Assembly (NCBI GenBank): GCA_950097015.1
Contig: CATNEN010000037.1
Span: 2,447,501 to 2,511,500, forward strand
Reading direction: 5' to 3'
DNA length: 64,000 nt
DNA from: Macrostomum hystrix
Lineage: Eukaryota; Platyhelminthes; Macrostomidae
Position numbers and translations under genes: made by a program
Shown: piece by piece, positions 39,178 to 47,772 of the stretch
Layout: the number at the start of each line of letters is the position of its first letter
Numbering within the stretch: position 1 is the first letter of the stretch
Notes under the pieces: generated by a model
Seen by the model: only the letters and a program-made list of their open reading frames with translations
Told to the model about the DNA's origin: nothing
The model's database searches: none

Positions 39178-40249
39178 AGCAATTTTTGTACTATTGCTCG
39201 TGGACCGCATCATCCGGCGCCTTACATTGTTCAGCAGCATCAGCAGCAGCAGCAGCATGACGCAATCGACGGTGCACAGTCGGACAGTGGCCGGGGCTGC
39301 TCAGACGAGGATTTGTCCTCTGGTCCGGTTTATTATCAGCCAGCCTCCGCCTCCTGCCAGTTGCATCGCGGAGCTGCAGCTGCAGCCGCCACCGCCGCCG
39401 CTCACCGGGGTGAGGCTCCGAACCGGTTTGAACGGTTCTTTTGACACAACTCTGACACAGTTTTTTGGAATGTACAGTTTTGTCGGAATGTACAGTTTTG
39501 TAGGAATGTACAGTTTTGTAGCAATGTACAGTTTTGTAGCAATGTACAGTTTTGTAGCAATGTACAGTTTTGTAGGAATATACAGTTTTGTAGGAATATA
39601 CAGTTTTGTAGGAATGTACAGTTTTTTAGAGGAATGTACTGGGGTAGAAATATAGGTGCTTGTTGTGCCCCTTACTCCAGTCCACGGACTGTACAGCTGT
39701 ACACAGCCTTTGGATGCTTGCATAGAACAATGCTCAGAACAATAGCAGCTGCTGGGCCACTGGCTGTACGTCTCGTCCAACTGGGCTTGAGTGAGATTGT
39801 TTAGAAATTTGTTCACTAAAATTTGTGTACCGCATTGGGTAAATTCGCTGTCTATGGGTGTAAATCCTAGCTTAAAACTGGCCCGATTTGCAGCGGCGGA
39901 GGCCCTCAGTCCGGCCCGCTTCGCTCCGCTGCCGGTTCTTCACTCGGCGAGCATCGCGGCTTCGTCAAGTCCCACCGCCGGTTGCGGCGTTGGTCGCTGC
40001 GGGCAGCACACGGCGGTGGCTGCTGGACCAACTCCGCTGCCTCCAATGTCGCTGCCATCTTGTTTTGACGAGGAAATTGGCGCCAGAAGACAGCAACAGC
40101 AACAGCAGCCACATCCGCCGGCTCCGCTGCAGACTGTCGAGGAGGTGGCTGGCAGTCAGGAGACAGTGTCGGCAGCAGGGGGAGGTGGCCAGGCGGATCA
40201 GGTATGCCGCCAGATTGACAGCTTGTTCTTCCGTGATATGCAAGTCTGA
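25427..40249 (+). CDS. Delta-protocadherin-like adhesion receptor, 7 coding exons, complete
   Basis: Coding exons are 25427-26296, 33019-34003, 34088-34626, 37934-38302, 38573-38767, 39097-39409 and 39894-40249; every junction is GT-AG and phases match (0,1,0,0,0,1), giving about 1208 residues. The start ATG opens a hydrophobic signal peptide (residues 1-24). Seven extracellular cadherin repeats follow; six end in recognisable calcium motifs (DVNDHSPRF, DVNDNSPKF, DANDNAPEY, DRNDNAPRF, DENDNAPQF, DVNDETPRI) and the last ends in DVDDTPPP. One transmembrane helix lies at about 827-851, followed by a ~357-residue cytoplasmic tail with SDSGRGCSDED, a motif type seen in delta-protocadherin tails, and a polyglutamine run in exon 6. 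Seven repeats plus a long tail fit the delta-1 class (family knowledge). The expected role is calcium-dependent cell-cell adhesion at the plasma membrane, often neural. A candidate 3' splice site (AG at 25398-25399) lies just upstream, so a 5' UTR exon or spliced leader may exist. Introns 1 and 3-6 are full of minisatellites; intron 2 is only 84 nt. Confidence 0.93.
26383..26600 (+). mobile_element. SINE-B copy at start of protocadherin intron 1
   Basis: Plus orientation: tRNA-like CGGACTTACGACTTGAAGG and GGTTCGATTCCCGACTCC, then the ATTGCTTCATTTCACTCAGC and AACAGCTACCAGCATTATC blocks. It ends near GGCCCAGTCTGGAGTAG. Confidence 0.8.
27311..28055. repeat. ~10-bp array (GGCTACAGACTACA) in protocadherin intron 1
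   Basis: Short CTACAGACTACAGGCTACAG-type units with TTACAGG variants and occasional AACACACAGG inserts. Confidence 0.93.
29862..30200. repeat. 44-bp minisatellite in protocadherin intron 1
   Basis: About 7.5 units with GGATCGGTGTGTCACCTG and CACTGATAATTA blocks. Each has an internal AGGTGTC / GGTGTGTCACCT near-inverted repeat. Confidence 0.93.
31470..32310. repeat. 20-bp polypurine array in protocadherin intron 1
   Basis: AGGGAGAGAGTAGGAGATGT units switch at about 31690 to AGGGAGAGAGTAGGGGATAA. Variant strings (GAGAAAG then GTGAG 61 bp later) recur with 140- and 220-bp offsets, showing block duplication. Confidence 0.95.
32915..32970. mobile_element. SINE-B core fragment next to exon 2 of protocadherin gene
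   Basis: Core variant CAGTCCATGGACCG (32927-32940) followed by GAACAACTGTACACAGCTGC. Confidence 0.6.
34634..34855. repeat. 16-bp array at the start of protocadherin intron 3
   Basis: ATGATCCCATTGTGAA units begin less than 10 nt after the exon 3 donor (GT at 34627). Confidence 0.95.
35500..35586. mobile_element. SINE-B core fragment preceding SINE-A
   Basis: Perfect palindrome at 35518-35531 followed by AACAGCTGTACACAGC; it abuts the SINE-A copy at 35587. Confidence 0.65.
35587..35912 (+). mobile_element. SINE-A copy in protocadherin intron 3
   Basis: The head carries an A-box-like GGTAGCACAGCGG and B-box-like GAGCTCGATTCC. The body and the ...CTCGCTGGCTGCAGGTC 3' region match the other copies. 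It directly follows a SINE-B core (35518). Confidence 0.85.
36985..37120 (+). mobile_element. Possible diverged SINE-B-like head
   Basis: GGTCAGGGGTTCGATACCCA resembles the SINE-B head region, followed by unrelated sequence. Only the B-box part supports it. Confidence 0.3.
37365..37611. repeat. 18-bp array (TAGGGTTTGAGCATAGTC) in protocadherin intron 3
   Basis: About 13 units abutting a SINE-B copy. The same unit reappears in intron 5. Confidence 0.95.
37612..37873 (-). mobile_element. SINE-B copy in protocadherin intron 3, with tRNA-like head
   Basis: The right end, read on minus, gives GGATGTCGTAGCCTAGCGG (A box) and GGTTCGATTCC (B box). The rest matches the 15.6-kb copy, including the core at 37673-37686. 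An 18-bp array abuts its left end. Confidence 0.88.
38330..38530. repeat. TTTTGAGTC-rich degenerate array in protocadherin intron 4
   Basis: Irregular GGGTTTTGAGTCATCTGG units fill most of the 270-nt intron. Confidence 0.85.
38833..38985. repeat. 18-bp array (TAGGGTTTGAGCATAGTC) in protocadherin intron 5
   Basis: About 8 diverged units of the same repeat found at 37365-37611, 1.2 kb away across exons 4 and 5. Confidence 0.9.
39465..39645. repeat. 18-bp array (GGAATGTACAGTTTTGTA) in protocadherin intron 6
   Basis: About 10 units starting 55 nt after the donor and ending just before a SINE-B core. Confidence 0.93.
39665..39790. mobile_element. SINE-B core fragment in protocadherin intron 6
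   Basis: Core variant CAGTCCACGGACTG (39678-39691), GTACAGCTGTACACAGCC and CTGGCTGTACGTCTCGTCC. An 18-bp array lies immediately to its left. Confidence 0.65.
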
Positions 40250-40899
40250 CAATTAGCCTGCAATTTACCTGCAATGAGTCATCCTCACTGGCCCGCATAA
40301 CACCAATCCAAATGAATAGATGAGATTGATTCACTGAAATTCTATTTAAAAAACAATTCTTACGCAGCAGCAAATGGCATTGAACACACAGCGACTTGTA
40401 GGCTCGTACACCCTCTTGCATTTTTATGCTAAATGAAATTCAATAACAATATGTAAATATGTTTTGAGCAATATTAAAGCTGAAGTAGTAATAATGCTTG
40501 CTTTCTGCTCTCTCTATATCTAGCTTGCATTATTACTTGAAGTAGTTCAGTTGCATTGTTGTAGTTTTTTATTCTAATTGGCTATCATTTTCCTATTCCT
40601 TACTGTACACAGTTTTATGAATTTTTCATTAAATATTATGTGTTCTACGTAGCCCTGTGAGACGCGGAATATTGTGACGGAAAACTTGTTAAGATAACTT
40701 TTCTGTTGCTTACTAATTGTCATCTCCCGTTTAGTTATATAACACTTTTTCTCGTTTTTAAGTATACCTATTTAATATTGTAAGTTAAAATATATGTTAA
40801 ACGTTTATAACAGAACAATGCAATTTTTTACTACAAAAAAGCATTTCAATTATTTCTGGCTAACCCCACCCCACAGTTGAACTAGGGGACACTGGGTAC
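40250..40899 (+). other. Protocadherin 3' UTR and flank
   Basis: AT-rich, with candidate poly(A) hexamer at 40473. It ends where the 15-bp array begins. Confidence 0.4.
40473..40478 (+). promoter_or_regulatory. Candidate poly(A) signal (ATTAAA) of protocadherin gene
   Basis: ATTAAA variant hexamer about 224 nt after the protocadherin stop, with T/GT-rich sequence downstream. Confidence 0.35.
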
Positions 40900-42135
40900 A
40901 GGAGACTGGGATACGAGAGTCTGGAATACAAGACACTGGGATACAGGAGACTGGGATACAGGAGACTGGGATACAGGAGACTGGGATACAAGAGACTGGG
41001 ATACAGGAGACTGGAATACAGGAGACTGGGATACAGGAGACTGGGATACAGGAGACTGGGATACAGGAGACTGGGATACAGGAGACTGGGATACAAGAGA
41101 CTGGGATACAGGAGACTGGGATACAAGAGACTGGGATACAGGAGACTGGGATACAAGAGACTGGGATACAGGAGACTGGGATACAGGAGACTGGGATACA
41201 GGAGACTGGAATACAGGAGACTGGGATACAAGAGACTGGGATACAGGAGACTGGGATACAGGAGACTGGGATACAGGAGACTGGGGTACAGGAGACTGGG
41301 ATACAAGAGACTGGGATACAAGAGACTGGGGGAATGACTAGGGAGAGGAGAGACTGGGATACAAGAGACTGGGATACAGGAGACTGGGATACAGGAGACT
41401 GGGATACAGGAGACTGGGATACAGGAGACTGGGGTACAGGAGACTGGGATACAAGAGACTGGGATACAAGAGACTGGGATACAAGAGACTGGGGGAATGA
41501 CTAGGGAGAGGAGAGACTGGGATACAAGAGACTGGGATACAGGAGACTGGGATATAGGAGACTGGGATACAAGAGACTGGGATACAGGAGACTGGGATAC
41601 AAGAGACTGGGATACAAGAGGCTGGGATACAGGAGACTGGGGAGACGAGTGACTGGGTAGAGGAGAGACTGGGGAGACGAGTGACTGGGTAGAGGAGAGA
41701 CTGGGAAGAGGCGAGACTGGGAGAGGAGAGACTGGGGAGACGAGAGACTGGGAGAGGAGAGACTGGGGAGACGAGAGACTGGGAGAGTAGAGACTGGGAG
41801 AGGAGAGACTGGGAGAGGAGAGACTGGGAGAGGAGAGACTGGGAGAGGAGAGACTGGGAGAGGAGAGACTGGGAGAGGAGAGACTGGGAGAGGAGAGACT
41901 GGGAGAGGAGAGACTGGGAAGAGGCGAGACTGGGAGAGGAGAGACTGGGGAGAGGAGAGACTGGGAGAGGAGAGACTGGGAGAGGAGAGACTGGGAGAGG
42001 AGAGACTGGGAGAGGAGAGACTGGGAGAGGAGAGACTGTGGAGAGGAGAGACTGGGAAGAGGAGAGACTGGGAGAGGAGAGACGGGGAGAGCAGAGACTT
42101 GGGAGAGGAGAGACTGGGAGAGGAGAGCCTGTGAG
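40900..42135. repeat. 15-bp arrays between convergent genes
   Basis: GACTGGGATACAGGA units (to about 41640, with a ~180-bp block partly duplicated around 41330-41520) change to GACTGGGAGAGGAGA units. Confidence 0.95.
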
Positions 42136-42958
42136 AGGAAGAAATTTTAGTCTGAAAAATAAGTCCAATTTTTAGAAATCTTCATTGTTAGTTTCGTAAT
42201 GAGTCCAATGTTGAAAATGTAAAGTTTTAGCCGTTCGACTAGCGACTATGAATTCGAAATTTTATCATCTGAATGAAATTCAGTAATAAAAGCTATATTT
42301 AATGAGAAAAATGAAAACGGAGATTAGTTGACAAGTTAGTGTCCTTAAAACAAAATGATTAGGACAACATTCTTATGAAAGACGATGTGTACAGGTGTCT
42401 GTCCTGCATTGCATGTTTAGTGTTAATGTAAATGTAGGCGTTTGAGTATCATTGTGATTCAAAAAATATTTATTTATACAAATGGATGCATAATTACTAT
42501 GGTTATATAATACTGATAACGTTTTAGCTTAGACACGAGGTTAAAAGTTATTACAGTCACCAGAATATTTGTTATAAAGTTAGTACAATAATTAGGAACA
42601 GTACTCACAACTTGAGTACTGTTTAATAGCAGCAATAGCAGCAATGGACTTGCTCAAAAAATAAATATAGTGAAACCCAATTATACACAGATATTTGTTG
42701 CTACACTAGAGTGCCAATACTTTTGTCTTAGAAGTTCACTAACTACTTCTATTCAAGAATCGCTTCAGATTCCGAAATAAAGTCTTTCTAAGAAGCAATC
42801 TTTCTAAGAAATCCTAATTACGTAAAATTAATAACGTGCCATTTAAGAAAGATGAACGGAGACCGCCATTCATCTTGCCTTTCCAGGAAAAATAAATTCC
42901 AAGACTGAGAAAAGTTTGTTGGCAATAAAAATTTTAACTCTTCAGCCCTGATGATTCG
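42136..42958 (-). other. PDP-like gene 3' UTR and flank
   Basis: AT-rich and non-repetitive. It separates the 15-bp array from the PDP-like stop codon. Confidence 0.4.
42469..42474 (-). promoter_or_regulatory. Candidate poly(A) signal of PDP-like gene
   Basis: AATAAA on the minus strand about 485 nt after the stop; it is the first canonical hexamer I noticed on this strand. Confidence 0.4.
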
Positions 42959-45055
42959 TCAGAAACTTTCTGAGCACTCTTCTTCGCAATCCTCGTCATC
43001 TTCCTCGTCGATCTCATCTTCGTCCATCCCACCTTCGTCATCGTCGACACCAGCCGACATTGGCGACAATTCCAGGACAACAACAGCTAGTCGGCCAGCA
43101 TCGCTTTCGACATTGCCGCGGCATCTGTTGTTATTGCGAGCCAGCCGCAGCAGCTCCTGGGCGGGGTTGCACCTCTCAGGATTGCCATCCTTGAGGCACG
43201 CGCCAACGCAAGCGACCGCATCGCCGGCTTCCACGGCGCGCCACAACGCCGGAGAACCGAGCAGCACCAGACGCTCCGTTGGCGCCAGCGTTACCGATTG
43301 AACTTCCGGCTCGCTGGTCAGACTAGCCTGCAGGACTGGCGCAGCTGTGGGCTGCGACTTCCAGTCGAGGCTAGCCAGCTGATCGGCCGTCCATTTCAGA
43401 TCTACGCGACCGAAAGCGCGCGTCGCCTCCTGTTTAGATGGAAATAGCCAATCATCTCTGAGCCAATCATCTATGAGCCAATAATCTCTGAGCCAATCAT
43501 CTATGAGCCAATCATCTATGAGCCAATCATCTATGAGCCAATCATCTCTGAGCCAATCAAACTTAAGCAAATGTCTTCTAGTCTAGACTACTATTAATCC
43601 TGATTGAGTTTTCACCTGCTTTCCAAGAAAGCAGTTTCCAGCGAACAGCCCGGCTCGCTCTGTTGGCTCACGAAAGCGTCGCGCCAACCGTTGAACTTCT
43701 CGCCCGTTCTCGATGGTGTGCGGCGCCACCGGCTGTCGCCACGCCCAGCCTTCGCTGTAGAAACCGTCATCGCCGACGCCACCACTGGGAGACCCAACAA
43801 TGAAGCCGCTGTCGCCAACTTGAGCGACGCGCAGGCAGCGTCGGCCTCCACAGGCTGGTGTCTCTATGGCAACCGCGGTGCCAACGGCTCCTGAACTAGC
43901 CAGGCGACGGGCCCAATCGCTGCGGAGCGGCACGTAGCAGGGGTCATTGGTGTTCGGCAGGGTCAGGCAGCACAGATCCGCATCAAGCTGGTGCAGCGCT
44001 CGGCCGAAGCGAGCCTCCACCGAGCTGGCCGAAGCCAGGAGTAGCCGCTTGTCCGCCAGCAGCCGGTCGATGGCATCCTCGTGGCAGTCTAGCAGGTCTG
44101 CTGGCAGGCGATCGACTAGGAGACCCGCTCCGGCTAGGTGAGTGGCTAGCGGCTGAGGCGCCTCCACGCTGGCTTTGCTTCTGCCGCAGCTGCTGATGCT
44201 GGCCTCGCTCTGAGATCGGATCGGCCAAAACCAGTCAGCTGATGCACCTGAAAATTAATTAAGTTAATAATTATTAGTTTACTAAAGCTCCAAAAAATCT
44301 ATTTGAATTCAAATAAGCGAGATTTGTGTAGAAAAGTATACCCCTTTGCTGAGGGGTGAGTGGCAGAGCGGTTAAGTTTCGCACCAAGGTCCCTGAGCTC
44401 GATTCCGCGGCGAGGCCACATTCATTTGGGTCGCAGCCGCGGAGAGAAGGCTTGGGGGCTTGTCGTGCAATTTACGCCCTTGAGAGCCAGCCTCCAATGC
44501 ACAGTGAGAGTGTAAACTGCCTCATATGAGAAAGTCAGGGCAGATGTACACACCTGTGTGAGCGTGTGCCTGCGTACGGGATCTGTGTGCGTGTGTGCTC
44601 AGGGGTCAGCGAAATGGGCAGAATTGCCTCCTCGCTGGCTGCGGGTCTAGTGTCACCAGATTATGCGCCATTGCCCGCAGCCCTCCAGCAATTATTATTA
44701 TTATTATAATACCCCTTTGCTGCGAGCCGCTGCAGCAGCTGTAGCGGCGGTCGCGGCACGTTCGACGCAGGTGTGCCACGGCGGCATAGTCAGCGGACAG
44801 TGCGGCCACCGCCCTGGCGCACTCTGGCCCGCCAATCGCGTCGAACAGGCCGGCGTAGAGCACGGAGTCGTTGGACTCGGCTGCCGGGACGGGCCACAGC
44901 CTGGCCGCAGTCCAGCAGGGCGACCGGCCGTCACTGAAGCCAGCGGAGTAGATCTTCACCTCGTCGCTGAAGAACGCAGTCGGATTATTCAGCTTTTCGT
45001 CTAGTTCTTCCTTCCAGAGTTCTGCCGCGGCTGCAGCCTCGGCAACCGTAGTCAT
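42959..45055 (-). CDS. PDP1-like: Pyruvate dehydrogenase phosphatase (PDP)-like PP2C-fold protein, probable pseudophosphatase
   Basis: Exons on the minus strand are 45055-44713, 44247-43616 and 43429-42959, phases 1 and 0, giving 481 residues from the first visible ATG. The frame stays open upstream to about 45178, so the start and any mitochondrial presequence are uncertain. PDP/PP2C landmarks occur in order: GLFDAIGG (70-76, family GVFDGHAG), VAQVGDSGF (256-262), ENGREVQRL, RAFGRVDLKW (329-338, PDP RAFGDVKFKW), SEPEV, then LLGSPALWRA (family LATDGLWE) and AGRLAVVVLEL (family DDITIIVVQF). The first metal Asp is kept (D72), but the Asp of the DG-LW loop is replaced by Pro-Ala and the C-terminal DD by non-acidic residues, so catalysis is doubtful. 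Active PDP dephosphorylates pyruvate dehydrogenase in mitochondria. The last ~28 residues (454-481) form an unusual Asp/Glu-rich tail. The gene converges with the protocadherin gene and diverges from AGBL5. A SINE sits on its first splice donor. Confidence 0.85.
43443..43560. repeat. 15-bp array in PDP-like intron 2
   Basis: GAGCCAATCATCTAT/CTCT units, about 8, fill most of the 186-nt intron close to its acceptor. Confidence 0.92.
44351..44709 (+). mobile_element. SINE-A copy on a splice donor of the PDP-like gene
   Basis: Full copy with tRNA-like head GTGGCAGAGCGGTTA, body and (ATT)n tail, antisense to the host gene. It is flanked by a perfect 13-14-bp target-site duplication (ATACCCCTTTGCTG at 44338-44351 and 44709-44722). 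The duplication spans the exon 1 donor. Confidence 0.93.
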
Positions 45056-46361
45056 GGCAGCGGTGGAGTCGCTGAGGGACGCCGTTCTCGGCTGAGGCAG
45101 GCGGCCGTTGGTTGAATTCTGCTTGTGCTCAACGCTCTTCTCAATCTCACTGGTTGAGAAAGATCGAATCCTGCTGCTAGAACCTACATGGTTTTGGTGA
45201 TTAGGAATCGGTAACGAGTTTAGCGAAAGCTACCTTGCTGGGTTTCGATGGGGAGTAGAAAAATTTGAGAACGGCTATTTAAATGTTTTAATTTCCTGCC
45301 TAAAATCTCTATTGATGAAGTTATACGCTCGTATGTATCGAAAGTTTCTCCTTCAAATTTGTTAACTACAATATGTTCCATTCAAGCTAAAAAAAGCCAA
45401 CTTAAAAGTACATTGTTATTACTAACCGTAATATTGGCAGGCAAAATAGGGGCACATAGCCAGCATGATAGTGTTGTTCTTCTTCAAGTCAATATACCAT
45501 AGTCAGCGCCTCCGCCAATCTGAGGTTGTATTGTTGATTCTGACTAGGAGCGTAATGCTTTAAATAAGCGAATTATTCCTAACTTACATCTGGAAAAACT
45601 GGATTAGTCCAGTCAGCTTCAGATTTGGATCCTTGTCAGAGTCTAGCTGTATCGTTTCTTATTCATTCTAAATAGCAGGCTTATTTTGAATCACATGCGA
45701 TGAGATGGCTTGTTTGCAAGACAAGGTACTATCATGTGAGCTGGATTTGCTCTGTTTTCTCTATAACTCGTGTACGTCAATTGTTCATATTCATTATCAT
45801 ATACTCTGGCCGATATTAATTCATCTGGCGCCTCCATTGAACAACTAAGCAAGCTTCTGTCAGGCTCAATTCTCTTTGTTCATCAAGAAAGAGTTCTGAC
45901 CATTGCTCCTTTGCACGTCTAAAAACAGAAACGAGTTCAGCATTAGACAATAAAATGTTCCTAAAATGAACATGGAACGATTTATAAAAGCGTATGACGC
46001 TAATATATATTTAATCTCATTAAATCTCGTCCGATAGTCTCACGAATTCATTAAACTGAATCTCCTGAAAAAGAATACTGATTCTCCGACTTTTGGGGCT
46101 TGCATTTTGCTTGTTTATGTTGTACGTCGTTGCACTTACATACGGCAACAGCTAGAAATAGCATGAAATATCAAGCTTTTTGTTTCAGGAGCGAGCTGCA
46201 GCAGGATTAAATTATGTATCTAAACAAAACTTCACGGAATCGCAAATCTAAAATAGGTAAAAGATATCTGTGTTTATCGTTCAACTCTACGATTAATTTT
46301 TTAAGACCGAAACTAATTGTTTTTTAAAAGAACCGCATGCTCAATCCAAGAAAGAAAGACA

Positions 46362-46404
46362 GTTTCTACCACAGAATACACAGTGTATTCTGTGGTTTCT
46401 ACCT
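46362..46404. repeat. Palindrome flanked by 9-bp direct repeats
   Basis: Arms ACCACAGAATACAC (46368-46381) and GTGTATTCTGTGGT (46383-46396) are exact reverse complements around one base. GTTTCTACC flanks on both sides (46362-46370, 46396-46404 within one base). Confidence 0.7.
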
Positions 46405-46495
46405 TCCCGATAGTGGGAAATAAAAGTCGAGGACGTAGTAAGAATATAACAAAAAAAGAATATAAGTATACCATGAGTTACTCGAGGCGTCCTTG

Positions 46496-46518
46496 AAAAG
46501 TACACTTTATGTACTTTT
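46496..46518. repeat. Inverted repeat, 9-bp arms
   Basis: AAAAGTACA and TGTACTTTT are separated by a 5-nt loop; function unknown. Confidence 0.6.
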
Positions 46519-47772
46519 TTAACAAAATAAAAATATAGACATGGCCGCTACAAAGAAAGAGCTTTGGCCACGAAGCCTTTTAACATTCAATAGCTATTTA
46601 CCAATTGCGTGCTGTGAACGATAATAATCAATGCGTAAAATTATTGCACAGTATAACAAAGTTTCAATGTAAATTTCTGTTAAACTTGACATATATCAAA
46701 CGACAAAAGGAAATGATGAATTTTAACAAATTAAAAAAATCCGAATGCTTCATCTTACATTTCTGTTTTGTTTGTTTTTTTAAGCAGGTATTTACTTTGA
46801 TAAAACTGTTCAATTTTTTCGCGCAGATCAATTCATTTCATTAGCTGTCACGGACGAGCAAATTATTTTTGCTAATTACAGAGCTAAACAATTGATACTA
46901 AAACAATATTTCTACTGCCCTCATTTTAACACTTACATTTGCTTAAAGGTAAAACATTTAATAAATTCTTTTAGAACAAAATTTCCAACCACTTCTTTTC
47001 ATACCACTTCTTAAGCTTTCTAGATTAAGTCAGTACTCGTAGCATAGCATAGTATAAAGTTAGTTTTTTAGGGTTTTACCTTTTTATGGTTTGTTGTAGT
47101 ATAGTATATAGTATAGATAAAATACAATATGTACATTTTTATTAATCTAGAATGAGACACAGGAATAATAAAATAGCAAACTTTTACAGATAAAACTACT
47201 TTGGACAGTAATTAAGAAGGTTATTTACTTCAATGCAATTTGGAAGGTAGTCAATAACAAAAATTCAGAAAATTCAGAAGAAGGTTTGCCTTCTGCAATA
47301 ATTTCATGTAGGCATACAAATATATATTTCTATATTTACTCATTTCCTTTTTTGTGGCCATATTTAGAGTTTTTCTTTTCACTATTCTCTATTTAGTAAT
47401 TCATTTATTTTTTAAGCTATTTTGTTAATGCAATAGACTCAGGGCAGGGTAACAAAACAATTGTTTAAATAGATACTCTGACCTGATAGTTATAGGCGTA
47501 TACTTGAAAAGTTATACTTACAATGTTGATTGTGATAATATACAGACACTACAGACACAAAAAATAATTTTTGTTTAAACAGTATAAATTAAAATATGCA
47601 AAAAATATTTACATACTTTTGTATCTAAAGCGAATAAAAATGTTTCCTGCTCATGTGAGCAGCTATTTTTATAGCTTATCCTATGTTTGAGGCCGAATGC
47701 TACAAATAAAGGTCACTTACTGCAGCAGAAAACGGAAGCCGCCAGAAAGACTCAGCAGCAGCAGCAGCAGCC

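Larger units (their letters stand above)
45180..47772. other. AT-rich divergent intergenic region, array-free
   Basis: About 2.6 kb between the 5' ends of the PDP-like (-) and AGBL5 (+) genes. I see no tandem array, SINE or credible exon here. It holds a 29-bp near-perfect palindrome (46368-46396) and a 9-bp-arm inverted repeat (46496-46518). It presumably contains both promoters and possibly 5' exons of the PDP-like gene, but no motif is decisive. Confidence 0.5.

Noticed and set aside
44351-44420. tRNA genes suggested by A and B boxes (here and at the other SINE heads)
   Set aside because: The tRNA-like part is degenerate, lacks a complete cloverleaf and is always fused to the SINE body.
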